From contig JAGRGP010000018.1 in assembly GCA_020445415.1 (NCBI GenBank), forward strand, positions 1 through 62,791: 62,791 nt of DNA, in the 5' to 3' direction. The DNA comes from Gammaproteobacteria bacterium. GTDB lineage: Bacteria > Pseudomonadota > Gammaproteobacteria > Chromatiales > Chromatiaceae. A program made the position numbers and the translations under genes. A model generated the notes under the pieces. That model did not search any database and was not told the origin of the DNA. It saw only the letters and a program-made list of their open reading frames with translations. Shown one piece after another: positions 28,210 to 37,376 of this stretch. The first letter of the stretch is position 1; each line of letters opens with the position of its first letter.

Positions 28210-29616
28210 TTAAAACAGCGCATGCTTTGGTGTTCTTGGAAACGGGATCGCATCCCGAATATTCTCCATGCCCGTTACATAGTTAATAAATCGCTCAAAC
28301 CCCATACCGAATCCAGCATGAGGTACTGTCCCAAAACGGCGCAGATCACGATACCATTCCATGTCTCCGGCCAAGCCGGCGCGGGCTATCTTGGAATCCA
28401 GGACATCAAGCCGCTCCTCACGCTGGCTACCACCAATAATCTCGCCGATTCCGGGAACCAATACGTCCATCGCGGCCACCGTGCGGCCATCGTCGTTGAG
28501 CCGCATATAAAAGGCCTTAATTTCAGCTGGGTAGTTTATAAGTACCACGGGACGGCCAACATGGGTCTCGGATAGAAAATTTTCATGCTCGGACTGTAGA
28601 TCCAATCCCCAACGTACCGGAAATTCGAACGACTTATGATAGCCTTCTAAGATCCTGACCGCCTCACCGTATTCCATTAGTTCGAATTCACTGGTAACCA
28701 GTGACTCAAGCCGCCCGGTCACCTGGGCGTCGATATACTGGGTAAAAAAAGCCAAGTCGTCCTGACGCTCATCGAGAATACAGGTAAACAGGTATTTCAG
28801 AAAATCTTCCGCTAACCAAGCATTGTCCTGTAGGTCAGCGAAGGCCACCTCAGGTTCGACCATCCAGAACTCAGCCAAGTGACGGCTGGTGTTCGAATTT
28901 TCCGCCCGGAAGGTTGGGCCAAACGTATAAACCTTGGACAGAGCGAGGGCATAGGCCTCCGCATTGAGTTGTCCGGACACCGTAAGAAAGGCCTCCCGGC
29001 CGAAGAAATCCTCCTGGAAATCGATACGCCCTGCCGGATCCTTCGGAAGATTCATCAGATCCAGGGTACTCACCCGGAACAGCTCACCGGCGCCCTCGCA
29101 GTCGCTGGCGGTGATGATGGGTGTATTTACCCAGTGGAAGTGGCGTTCATGAAAATAGCGGTGGATGGCATTGCATACCGTAGTACGGATCCTCGAGATC
29201 GCTCCGAAGGCATTGGTTCTGGGCCGCAAATGAGCAACCTGCCGGAGATATTCGAAGGTATGGCGTTTCTTAGCGACGGGATAATGGTCAGCGTCTTCCA
29301 CCCAACCAACCACTAAGACGCGTTGTGCATTGATTTCGTGGGTTTGGCCTTTGCCCTGTGACTCCACCAGTTTGCCCTCAACAATCACTGAGCAGCCGGT
29401 GGTAAGGCGCAACACCTCGTCCTGATAGTTCGCCAGGTTGTTGGGGATCACTGCTTGAATAGGGTCGAAGCATGACCCGTCATAGATACTGAGAAAGGAA
29501 ATACCGGCCTTGGAATCACGGCGGCTGCGCACCCAACCCCTTACCTCGACAAACTCACCAAACGCCACACTACCACCGGTGAGTGTTTTTATATCGTGCC
29601 TTATTGTGTCATTCAT
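28210..29616 (-). CDS. asnS: Asparaginyl-tRNA synthetase
   Basis: This 468-residue class IIb synthetase charges tRNA-Asn. It has an N-terminal OB anticodon-binding domain ([16 protein letters not shown], residues about 23-110), motif 2 [21 protein letters not shown] and motif 3 [15 protein letters not shown] near the C-terminus. The frame is open 54 codons further upstream, but MNDTIRHDI at 29616 matches the family start and length (E. coli 466). A direct AsnRS means Asn-tRNA need not be made by transamidation. Confidence 0.96.
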   Translation of the reverse strand: MNDTIRHDIKTLTGGSVAFGEFVEVRGWVRSRRDSKAGISFLSIYDGSCFDPIQAVIPNNLANYQDEVLRLTTGCSVIVEGKLVESQGKGQTHEINAQRVLVVGWVEDADHYPVAKKRHTFEYLRQVAHLRPRTNAFGAISRIRTTVCNAIHRYFHERHFHWVNTPIITASDCEGAGELFRVSTLDLMNLPKDPAGRIDFQEDFFGREAFLTVSGQLNAEAYALALSKVYTFGPTFRAENSNTSRHLAEFWMVEPEVAFADLQDNAWLAEDFLKYLFTCILDERQDDLAFFTQYIDAQVTGRLESLVTSEFELMEYGEAVRILEGYHKSFEFPVRWGLDLQSEHENFLSETHVGRPVVLINYPAEIKAFYMRLNDDGRTVAAMDVLVPGIGEIIGGSQREERLDVLDSKIARAGLAGDMEWYRDLRRFGTVPHAGFGMGFERFINYVTGMENIRDAIPFPRTPKHALF

Positions 29617-30041
29617 CTGTGTACGATCGGCTAAGCTGCTCCCTCGGGGAACGCCTGCCGTTATAATCCTCCGCTTGAGCGCATTCGGGCTTCCGGCCCG
29701 GTCTACGCGGCTACCGTCGGATAACTCCCGCTGCCGCCAGATCCATGCAGAAAACCCTCCATCCGGCCATCTTTCCAAGTAACGCCTCCGGCCGCACCGA
29801 GAGTATCAGCCAATGGGTTGAGCGATGCAATCGCCCGGGTTTGCAGGAGGTTACCATCGGTGTCCGACACCCTGTGAATTTCGTCCTCCGGGAACCGCAG
29901 TTTCTACCTCCTTGCCAGCCAGCCACGGGGGGTTAGGTGCGGTCAAGATGCCAATTCCCCGGAACAGCATACCGATGTCGTCGCGATGGCGTATCATCGT
30001 CCAGATTCACCGGCCAGACAAACCGAGACCCCGCGCAAGAC
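29617..30041. other. Intergenic region between asnS and the ABC operon
   Basis: These 425 bases hold no recognisable gene. Both strands have open stretches of 60-75 codons, but none has a good SD or a family-like sequence. It should contain the divergent promoters of asnS and the AttE-like operon, although I see no strong -35/-10 pair. Confidence 0.5.
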
Positions 30042-30740
30042 ATGAGTAACGACGCGCTCACCATAATCAATCTAAGCCGAAGTTACCCGGAGGGTGGCCA
30101 GGCCCGGGAAGTCATTCACGGTGCCGCGTTTCGGCTCGGCAAGGGGGAATGCGTTGCGCTACTTGGCCGAAGCGGCTCTGGAAAATCGACACTACTCAAT
30201 CTGATTGCCGGCGTTGATCGGCCGGATAGCGGTAAAATCATGATTGACGATACAGAAATTACCGCCTTGGTTGAGCCTGAGCTTACGCGCTTCAGACGCC
30301 GTCAGATCGGCTTTGTTTACCAGTTTTTCAACCTGATTCCCACCCTTACGGTCGCGGAAAACATTGCCTTGCCCTTAGAGCTGAATAACGACCCCCGGGG
30401 AGAGGTCATCAACCGCACCCGGGAGATTCTGAATGCCATCGATTTGGCGCAGCGGGCAGACAGCTTTCCCGATCAGCTATCGGGCGGAGAGCAACAACGG
30501 ATCGCCATCGCCCGTGCCCTGGTACACCGGCCGCCATTGATCCTAGCCGATGAACCCACCGGAAACCTGGACCAGGAAACCGGTGATCAAGTGCTTAAAC
30601 AGATGCTTGCTTTGGCGCGACATGGCGGAAGCAGTTTGCTATTGGTGACCCACAGCCTCGCTGTCGCCCGGTGTGCGGACAGGGTGTTAACCCTCCATCA
30701 AGGGCAGTTGACGGATAGTGGTACCGAATTGGCATGGTAA
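30042..30740 (+). CDS. ABC transporter ATPase, LolD/AttE-like
   Basis: This 232-residue nucleotide-binding subunit has Walker [11 protein letters not shown]-loop VYQFFNLIP, signature [15 protein letters not shown], Walker [13 protein letters not shown] and H-loop VTHS. The LolD/MacB-type signature and FtsX-like partner predict a mechanotransmission or lipid/lipoprotein role rather than classical transport. The ATG at 30042 is chosen because upstream sequence in frame is unlike the family. It overlaps the permease gene by seven bases. Confidence 0.92.
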   Translation: MSNDALTIINLSRSYPEGGQAREVIHGAAFRLGKGECVALLGRSGSGKSTLLNLIAGVDRPDSGKIMIDDTEITALVEPELTRFRRRQIGFVYQFFNLIPTLTVAENIALPLELNNDPRGEVINRTREILNAIDLAQRADSFPDQLSGGEQQRIAIARALVHRPPLILADEPTGNLDQETGDQVLKQMLALARHGGSSLLLVTHSLAVARCADRVLTLHQGQLTDSGTELAW

Positions 30741-33244
30741 GCCAGACACTACTTTCCATTGTCTGGCGGGAGATGCTCCGCCAGCCCTGGCAAACCTGGC
30801 TTTCCGTCGTCGGTATCATGTTGGGAGTAATGGTTATTGTCGCGGTAGACCTGGCTAATCAGAGTGCCCGCCAAGCCTTTCTGTTTTCGGCCGAAGCCCT
30901 TACCGGAAAGGCCACCCATCAGATCGTCTCCATAAGCAACCGTGGTATTCCCGAATCCTTTTATCGAGAGCTACGCCTTAACCGGGGGATGAGATCTTCA
31001 GCGCCGATTGTGACAAGCCGTGTGGAATCGGGTTCCGAAATCCTACAACTGGTGGGTGTCGACCCGCTGGCCGAAACGCCGTTTCGACGGTTTGGGGCGG
31101 CGCTGGAATCCACTCGGCTAGCTGAGTTCATGACCCAATCGCGTGCGGCAATACTGTCCCGTATTACCGCGGCGCGGTTGGGACTCTCCACGGGAGACCT
31201 GCTGAACCTTTCGATTGGCGGAATCCCGATAGATGTCAGGATTGTGGCCACCCTAGCGGGAGACAATGCCTCGGCGCTAGAAGGTCTGCTGCTGGTGGAT
31301 ATCAGTACCGCCCAGGAACTAACCCATCGTAACGGAACACTGGACCGCATCGACCTGCAGCTGGAAACGGAACAGGCAGATCAATTGGCAGCCTCGCTCC
31401 CCCCAGGGCTGCGACTGGAGATTCCCGCCACCCGCACCCGCGTCATGGCAGAAATGATAGAAGCCTTCCAAACTAACCTTGCCGCCATGAGTCTACTGGC
31501 CATGGTAGTGGGCGCCTTCTTGATCTACAACACCATGACCTTTTCCGTACTGCGCCGCATGCGGTTGTTCGGCACCCTGCGGCTACTTGGGGTAACCCGC
31601 CGCACCCTGTTCTATCTGGTCTTGTTCGAGGCGGGCCTGTTGGCTGTGGCGGGCACTATCGCGGGCTTGTTAGCGGGCATTGTGACTGCTCAGTACTTGG
31701 TGCATTTAGTGACACGTACCATCAATGATCTTTACTTCGTGCTGACGGTTACCCATCTAATGATCGAGCCCTTGATACTCTTCAAGGGTGCCGCGGTAGG
31801 ATTGGGAGTTACCTTACTGGCATCACTAGCCCCGGCCTTGGACGCCGCCGCCGCAACTCCCATTCACGCCCTGCAACGATCCCGTCTCGAGCACCGCGTT
31901 CGCCGTGACTCCCGCTGGCTTGCCCTACTCGGACTGATGTTGCTCACCGCTGGCCTGTTACTTACCCGGCCCACGGCAGGTGGATTATCGGCGGGGTTCA
32001 CCGGCCTGTTCCTAATCATCGGCGGTTACAGCCTGATGGTCCCACTGGCGGTTAATTTGTTCAGCCACCTGACCCATAGGTTGCCGGGTTCCAGCGCCCT
32101 GTTGACCCGCTTGGCACTGCGCGGCATCACCGCCAACCTGAGCCGCACCGGACTCGCGGTTGCGGCTTTATGCGTGGCGGTCGCCGCCACACTCGGGGTT
32201 AGCATCATGATTACCAGTTTCCGTGCTACCGTCTCTGAGTGGCTAGACTACACCCTGCGCGGAGACATCTACGTGTCGGCCGCCGACAGTGGTTCCAGTA
32301 GCGTCCTCGATCCCGCCGTGCGTCTCCGCATCCACTCCCTGGATATCGTGGCAGAGACTAGCGGGGGACGCCGCCTTGAGGCGATGAGCGATCATGGACC
32401 GGTGGCCATGTTGGCGCTGGACCGGGCAAGCGGCAGTCACCGGGGATTCCGCTTCGCTGAGCCGCCGGTCGGGGAAGTCTGGTCGGGTTTCGATCGGGGA
32501 GAGCTGATCCTCATTTCTGAACCCTATGCCTTCCGCCAGCACATGAAGACCGGCGACATGTTGGAGTTGCAAACCCCCAACGGGGCCGTCACCATGAGGG
32601 TGGGTGGCATCTTCTTCGACTATGGTTCCGACCGGGGCTTGATAACCCTTTCCCATAGCCTCTATCAGCGGCTGTGGGAAGATGGGGGGTTCTCGACGAT
32701 TGGCGTCTTTCTGCGTCCTGGCGTAACGACGACCGAAGCCATCGGCAAGCTCCACAAGCTGTTTGGGGACGCCAGTCTGTCGTTGCGCATCCGTGCCAAC
32801 CGGGATATCAGGGAACAATCTCTGGCAGTATTCGACCGCACCTTCGCCATCACCCAGGTATTGCGTCTACTGGCCATTGGGGTAGCCTTCGTGGGCGTGT
32901 TAAGCACTCTCATGGCGCTGCAATTGGAGCGCACCCGGGAGCAGGCCATACTTCGGGCAATGGGCGCCACGCGTGGGCAGCTTTCCCGCCTGACAATCCT
33001 GCAAACCGGTATTATGGGTTTGTATGCGGGCGCCCTATCGTTGCCTCTAGGCTGGCTGATGTCTGAGGTCTTGATCGAGGTGATCAACCGGCGCTCCTTC
33101 GGTTGGAGTATCGCCTCGCAGCTGCCTTTCACCGCAGTCGCCGAGGCCCTCGTTCTGGCTTGTGTCTCGGCACTGCTGGCTGGCCTGTACCCTGCCTGGC
33201 GCATGGGGCAGGTACCTGCCGCACTGGCATTGAGGGAAGAATGA
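30734..33244 (+). CDS. FtsX-like ABC permease, AttFG-like fused
   Basis: This 836-residue protein has an N-terminal helix (about 22-42), a large periplasmic domain (about 45-240), three helices near 255-375, further helices around 405-450 and 475-500, a second periplasmic domain (about 515-715) and three C-terminal helices (about 725-830). This is the double FtsX/MacB-like arrangement of a single-chain permease. The end VPAALALREE is typical of the family. It overlaps the ATPase gene by seven bases and the lipoprotein gene by four (ATGA). Confidence 0.88.
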   Translation: MVSQTLLSIVWREMLRQPWQTWLSVVGIMLGVMVIVAVDLANQSARQAFLFSAEALTGKATHQIVSISNRGIPESFYRELRLNRGMRSSAPIVTSRVESGSEILQLVGVDPLAETPFRRFGAALESTRLAEFMTQSRAAILSRITAARLGLSTGDLLNLSIGGIPIDVRIVATLAGDNASALEGLLLVDISTAQELTHRNGTLDRIDLQLETEQADQLAASLPPGLRLEIPATRTRVMAEMIEAFQTNLAAMSLLAMVVGAFLIYNTMTFSVLRRMRLFGTLRLLGVTRRTLFYLVLFEAGLLAVAGTIAGLLAGIVTAQYLVHLVTRTINDLYFVLTVTHLMIEPLILFKGAAVGLGVTLLASLAPALDAAAATPIHALQRSRLEHRVRRDSRWLALLGLMLLTAGLLLTRPTAGGLSAGFTGLFLIIGGYSLMVPLAVNLFSHLTHRLPGSSALLTRLALRGITANLSRTGLAVAALCVAVAATLGVSIMITSFRATVSEWLDYTLRGDIYVSAADSGSSSVLDPAVRLRIHSLDIVAETSGGRRLEAMSDHGPVAMLALDRASGSHRGFRFAEPPVGEVWSGFDRGELILISEPYAFRQHMKTGDMLELQTPNGAVTMRVGGIFFDYGSDRGLITLSHSLYQRLWEDGGFSTIGVFLRPGVTTTEAIGKLHKLFGDASLSLRIRANRDIREQSLAVFDRTFAITQVLRLLAIGVAFVGVLSTLMALQLERTREQAILRAMGATRGQLSRLTILQTGIMGLYAGALSLPLGWLMSEVLIEVINRRSFGWSIASQLPFTAVAEALVLACVSALLAGLYPAWRMGQVPAALALREE

Positions 33245-34353
33245 ACGGATCTCGCTGGTGTGTGGTTCTGCTGCTCATCGTCGTGTGCGGCTGTGACTCC
33301 CCGTCACCCACTTCGGAAGGTATACCCATCGGCGAAGCGCTGGGAGAAGGCAATAGTGAAGGATTCGCCCGTGCCACCGAGGTAAGGACATTCCGCTTCC
33401 CCAGGGACCACGGCCCTCACCCCGCCTTCCGCAATGAGTGGTGGTACATTACCGGCAACTTGAAGTCCCGGGAGGGGCGGCGATTTGGTTTTCAAGCCAC
33501 CTTCTTTCGTAGTGGCCTACGACCTTCGGTCGCTCCCAGCCCGTCTGCGTGGCGCACCAACCAGATTTGGATGGCACATGCCGCGCTCACCGATCTGAAG
33601 CGGGTAGTGCATCTTTCCGATGAGCGCTTCGCCAGGCAGGGCGCCGGTCTCGCCGGCGCAGCGGTCGGACCCGTCCGGGTGTGGCTGGAAAACTGGCAAC
33701 TGGAGCAAGCCCAGGGGGAAAGGCGGTGGCAACTGCAACTCCCGGCCGAGGATTTCGAGCTGGACCTGACGCTGGAGCAATCCGCCCCCATAGTGCTGCA
33801 AGGTAACCAGGGATTAAGTCAAAAGAGCGCCACACCCGGCAACGCCTCCTATTATTATTCGATCCCCCGCATGCAGGTCTCTGGCCGTATCACTCAAGGA
33901 GATCGGGAGCACGCCGTCACGGGGTTGGCCTGGTTCGACCGGGAATGGAGCACTAGCGCACTGAGCACCGATCAAGAAGGTTGGGACTGGTTCTCGCTAC
34001 ACATCCGTGACGGCCGCAATCTCATGTTCTACCGGTTGCGAACCAAAGGCGGTGGCAATGACCCCAACAGCGGGGGTTCAGTGAGCGATGGTAGTGGGTT
34101 GGTCCAAACCCTCGGGCCGGAATCCCTGTCTCTCACACCGCTCCGCTATTGGACCTCCGAGGGGCGCCACTATCCAATCGAGTGGCGTCTGCAACTTCAG
34201 GGCGAGCCGAGCCCTTGGATCGTGAAAGCGATCCTCGAGGATCAGGAAATGGCCCTGAGCGTTCACTATTGGGAGGGCGCGGTGGACGTCATTGACGAGC
34301 GCTCATCAAACCTGTTGGGGTCGGGTTATCTCGAGATGACCGGGTATCAGTGA
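33241..34353 (+). CDS. AttH/CrtC-like lipocalin-fold lipoprotein
   Basis: This 370-residue secreted hydrolase-like protein has a lipoprotein signal ending VVCGC (Cys about 18). It has family signatures HPAFRNEWWYITGNL, RRFGFQATFFR, MAHAALTDL, YYSIPRMQVSG and WFDREWSTS. AttH is a tandem lipocalin-like fold related to carotenoid 1,2-hydratase CrtC. Here it is coupled (ATGA) to an FtsX-like permease, matching AttEFGH systems. No carotenoid genes are nearby, so a carotenoid role is unlikely. A periplasmic or outer-membrane lipid substrate is the better guess (inference). Confidence 0.88.
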   Translation: MNGSRWCVVLLLIVVCGCDSPSPTSEGIPIGEALGEGNSEGFARATEVRTFRFPRDHGPHPAFRNEWWYITGNLKSREGRRFGFQATFFRSGLRPSVAPSPSAWRTNQIWMAHAALTDLKRVVHLSDERFARQGAGLAGAAVGPVRVWLENWQLEQAQGERRWQLQLPAEDFELDLTLEQSAPIVLQGNQGLSQKSATPGNASYYYSIPRMQVSGRITQGDREHAVTGLAWFDREWSTSALSTDQEGWDWFSLHIRDGRNLMFYRLRTKGGGNDPNSGGSVSDGSGLVQTLGPESLSLTPLRYWTSEGRHYPIEWRLQLQGEPSPWIVKAILEDQEMALSVHYWEGAVDVIDERSSNLLGSGYLEMTGYQ

Positions 34354-34443
34354 CCGGCGTCGTTTTGGATGCCCGGAAGGCGGACTAGGCAAGCCCACCC
34401 CAGAATGGGTAATCCAAACGTCAGACTCTGTTCACCAGAAAAC

Positions 34444-35133
34444 TCAGTGCGGCTTTCCTCCCATGCTCCCCGCCACCCCAAATTCCAGGGCAGAACATAG
34501 GGCACGGGCACGGTCAGAAAGCGACTCACACTCCAATATCGATTGCTTATCAACCGGTTCCAATGGCATCAATGTGGTCATGGTATGCACCAGCTCCAGC
34601 ACGGAGAGGCGCTCGATCACCTCCCAATCAGTCTCCAGTTTTTTGAATTCAAAATAACGTTTAAGATGCCGGAGAATCTCGCTCTTACCGGGCTCAGCCC
34701 TGGTTGGTTCACTCTCCAGATCTCCCAGAAAGCGCGACCAGCGGGGGCGCACTGATCGATAACGGTTGTTAGCGGGCAGCTCTTCCACGATATCGAAACG
34801 ACAGACACCGGTAAGCGATAGCAAAATCCTGCCGTCCCGCAACTCGGTATAAGAGGTAATGCGCCCCGCACAACCGGTTCCATAGATGGGTGCTCCCTCC
34901 CCACTAGCAGACGGGTCCGGTTGCACCATCCCGATCATATGGTGGGTGGCGAGCGCGTCGCTTACCATGTCCAGGTAGCGGGGCTCAAAGATATTCAGCG
35001 GCAACTCTGCCCGGGGCATAACTACTGCCCTCTCCAAGGGGAAGATGGGCAGTTTCTCCGGGAGCTGTCCCGCTTTTGGAAAGAACGGTGAATAAGACAA
35101 GGAATACCCCTTCAGATGAATAGTCCACACCAC
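34444..35133 (-). CDS. Lon N-terminal (substrate-binding) domain protein
   Basis: This 229-residue protein lacks the Lon ATPase and protease parts. It has the hallmark LPIFPLERAVVMPRAELPLNIFEPRYLDMV and LLSLTGVCRFDI, followed by a helical C-terminal part. Such stand-alone LON domains are common in proteobacteria, and their role, perhaps substrate selection or adaptor, is unknown. About 25 residues precede the domain from the first ATG. A later start would be possible, but no better ATG is in frame before the domain. Confidence 0.85.
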   Translation of the reverse strand: MVWTIHLKGYSLSYSPFFPKAGQLPEKLPIFPLERAVVMPRAELPLNIFEPRYLDMVSDALATHHMIGMVQPDPSASGEGAPIYGTGCAGRITSYTELRDGRILLSLTGVCRFDIVEELPANNRYRSVRPRWSRFLGDLESEPTRAEPGKSEILRHLKRYFEFKKLETDWEVIERLSVLELVHTMTTLMPLEPVDKQSILECESLSDRARALCSALEFGVAGSMGGKPH

Positions 35134-35287
35134 AGTAAGGTCGGCACTATCGGATTGACCGTTAACGCCTACACCACGATATTCATACAGATCAGAGCTC
35201 CGGTTGCCGAAACTGACCCATCACTTCCTGTGATTAGCTTTCACCCCTAAAGTTCTTTGTGAAATAAATGATTGCCCTAGCCCAGAA

Positions 35288-35830
35288 TCACTGCGTGAAG
35301 CGATGACGTAGATATTCGCAGCGCCGTCTGTTCGCTCCCAGATCCCAATATCCAACCCGGGAAGCCGACTTGATATCGATCCGCTTGCGATCCGCGTCCA
35401 ACTGAAACTCCGCATCGTCGATAAAGCCGAATATCCGAGTCCGGAAGGAGGCACGGATATACCCGTCCTCGACCAGGGCTAAGCTGGACCCTGGCATGCT
35501 CCGAATCAACCGGATCAATCTGGACCACGCAGAAGCCGGATCATCCGCGAAGGCCAGGGGCTGAATGGCATGACGACCGCCGAGTTCCCGGGATGAAACA
35601 CAATTGAATGCGTTTGGACAGGGTGCAAATCGTTGTGCTTTCACTGCCGCCTCCGTACCCGACGCTAATTCGCTTATCGCAAAGACCCCGACGGTCAGGA
35701 TGATGACTCGCCTTGACGCTCTGAACCAGGCTCTGTCTCCCAACCCAATCAGCGCCCTGATCCGCCGCTTGGCGCTCGGCAGCGAGCCATTGTTCCACCC
35801 TCGAACCTGGGACTCATTGGTGTGTGCCAT
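35288..35830 (-). CDS. DUF1499 family protein
   Basis: This 180-residue protein has an N-terminal membrane segment or signal (about 42-58, VIILTVGVFAISELASG) and a C-terminal DUF1499 domain: CPNAFNCVSS, YIRASFRTRIFGFIDDAEF and IKSASRVGYWDLGANRRRCE. Function is unknown. It overlaps the lipocalin gene by 17 bases and follows it on the same strand, so the two form an operon of envelope proteins. Ten or so upstream residues may be an over-long start. Confidence 0.82.
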   Translation of the reverse strand: MAHTNESQVRGWNNGSLPSAKRRIRALIGLGDRAWFRASRRVIILTVGVFAISELASGTEAAVKAQRFAPCPNAFNCVSSRELGGRHAIQPLAFADDPASAWSRLIRLIRSMPGSSLALVEDGYIRASFRTRIFGFIDDAEFQLDADRKRIDIKSASRVGYWDLGANRRRCEYLRHRFTQ

Positions 35831-36350
35831 GAGCTACGAAGATCAGTCGCTCAACCGGAAATCCCAACGTTCGCCCCTTTTCGATCAACCGCTCAAGCAC
35901 CGGCATAGGCAGGGATGTGTCGCGAGCAAGAATCCACAAGTATGCACGGCTGTTGCCCGCAACCATGGCATATTCATACCCAGCACGGTCCAGCTCGATA
36001 ACATTGTAGCCACCGTAAAGGGGGCCGAACAGGGACACCCGCAATTGAGCGACACTGGGGTCAACGGTAAACTCCCCCACGGCATCCACCTCCTTCCAGA
36101 CACCCTCCCGCTCATGATAGCCCCGGTTGGTAACCCGGATGCGACCATCATTCTGCTGCTGATAGATTGCCGAGACGTTGCTTAGACCACGCTCAAAGAT
36201 GTGATCAAACCGAGCGACCTCATACCACCTGCCCGTGTAACGCTCCGCGTCAAAGCCGGTTACCGGCACTACCCCATTGGGCTTGCCGGTACACCCGACC
36301 AAAATCAACGTGGTCAGTATCAAATAAAACCCACGGTGTGGAATAATCAC
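35814..36350 (-). CDS. blc: Bacterial lipocalin Blc, lipoprotein
   Basis: This 178-residue outer-membrane lipoprotein has a signal peptide and lipobox (LILVGC, Cys about 20). The lipocalin SCR1 motif appears as RYTGRWYEVARFDHIFERG, and SCR2/3 as LWILARDTSL. Blc binds lysophospholipids and fatty acids and helps envelope maintenance under starvation or stress. It is the first gene of a two-gene operon with the DUF1499 gene. Confidence 0.93.
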   Translation of the reverse strand: MIIPHRGFYLILTTLILVGCTGKPNGVVPVTGFDAERYTGRWYEVARFDHIFERGLSNVSAIYQQQNDGRIRVTNRGYHEREGVWKEVDAVGEFTVDPSVAQLRVSLFGPLYGGYNVIELDRAGYEYAMVAGNSRAYLWILARDTSLPMPVLERLIEKGRTLGFPVERLIFVAHGTHQ

Positions 36351-36438
36351 GCTATGCCATTCTCCATGCTGTCATCTCCGTGTGCGCTTCCCGGGTATTG
36401 TCCACCGCGCCTGACTTGCCCTGGGGCCAAGCCAAATT

Positions 36439-36465
36439 AGGCGGGTAAAGGTATCCAACCCGCCT
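36439..36465. repeat. Perfect inverted repeat in the blc/CinA-like intergenic region
   Basis: AGGCGGGT (36439-36446) and ACCCGCCT (36458-36465) are separated by 11 bases. It lies in the 239-base divergent region between blc and the CinA-like gene. No T tract follows on either strand, so it is more likely an operator or other regulatory structure than a terminator. Confidence 0.6.
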
Positions 36466-36589
36466 TATACTCCAGACTATCGAATCCTTCGCCGCGGTGG
36501 AAGTGCCTGGCCAGGGATTGACCTGAGAGGGATTGCCGGTTCCAATGCATACCAATTGGGCGCCCATTGTTGGCACGGAGGACTGGCTA

Positions 36590-37351
36590 ATGCACGACAC
36601 CATTACTCCCGATCGGGAATGCGGACTGATTATCATCGGCGACGAAATCCTTTTTGGGAAACGTCGAGACCGCCACCTGGAGCACTTTCGTGGCACATTG
36701 GGGGAGCGGGGCCTGTTGCTCTCCCGCTGCTGGCTGCTACCCGATTCACCAAAAGTGCTGATCCGACACCTTCGACTATCCTTTGAAGACCCGTATCCGG
36801 TATTTGTTTGTGGGGGGATAGGCGCGACTCCCGACGACCGGACCCGGGCCTGCGCCGCAGAGGCCGCGAATATACCACTGAAACGGCACCCGGAAGCCGC
36901 CCTCCTGATCGAAGAACGATTTGGCAGCGAAGCCTACCCGTCTCGTATTCTCATGGCGGATCTCCCGTCCGGTTGTGAACTGATACCCAATCCGGTCAGC
37001 CGCATCCCGGGATTTTCCGTGAAGGAACATCACTTTCTGCCGGGATTTCCCGAAATGGCCTGGCCGATGGCAGAATGGGTCCTGGCACACCGCTATCCGC
37101 GGGTCGCTGGATTACTGGAGGAGCGCTCATTGAAGGTATTGAACACCCCAGAGAGTTCGCTCGTCCCCATCATGGAAGCGCTTTCGGGCCGCTTTACCAG
37201 CGTAAGCATATTCAGCCTGCCACGGATCGGCGAAAATCGGTACATCGAGTTGGGTTTTAGGGGCCACGATGGCTGTGAACAAGCCATGGAAGCGCTCAGA
37301 GATGAGCTGCGACGCCGCAACATCCCCTTTGAGGAAGATGGCCCGCACTAA
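36590..37351 (+). CDS. Molybdopterin-binding/CinA N-terminal domain protein
   Basis: This 253-residue protein has the MoCF-biosynthesis fold: GLIIIGDEILFGKRRD at the N-terminus and CGGIGATPDDRT, the CinA/MoaB-type signature, near residue 82. It lacks the C-terminal deamidase domain of full CinA. It may be a stand-alone CinA-like pyrophosphatase or pterin-binding protein. I chose the ATG at 36590 because GGAGG lies seven bases upstream. It is convergent with hemH. Confidence 0.85.
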   Translation: MHDTITPDRECGLIIIGDEILFGKRRDRHLEHFRGTLGERGLLLSRCWLLPDSPKVLIRHLRLSFEDPYPVFVCGGIGATPDDRTRACAAEAANIPLKRHPEAALLIEERFGSEAYPSRILMADLPSGCELIPNPVSRIPGFSVKEHHFLPGFPEMAWPMAEWVLAHRYPRVAGLLEERSLKVLNTPESSLVPIMEALSGRFTSVSIFSLPRIGENRYIELGFRGHDGCEQAMEALRDELRRRNIPFEEDGPH

Positions 37352-37376
37352 ACTCAATCACGGCCCAAGCGACAAA

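Noticed and set aside
29617-29778. N-terminal extension of asnS by 54 codons
   Set aside because: The translation is unlike any AsnRS, no SD precedes it, and the ATG at 29616 gives the expected family length.
35239-35264. TTTCAC...GTGAAA inverted repeat after the DUF1499 gene
   Set aside because: Six-base arms with a 14-base loop and no T tract; it may be chance, so it is not listed as a terminator.
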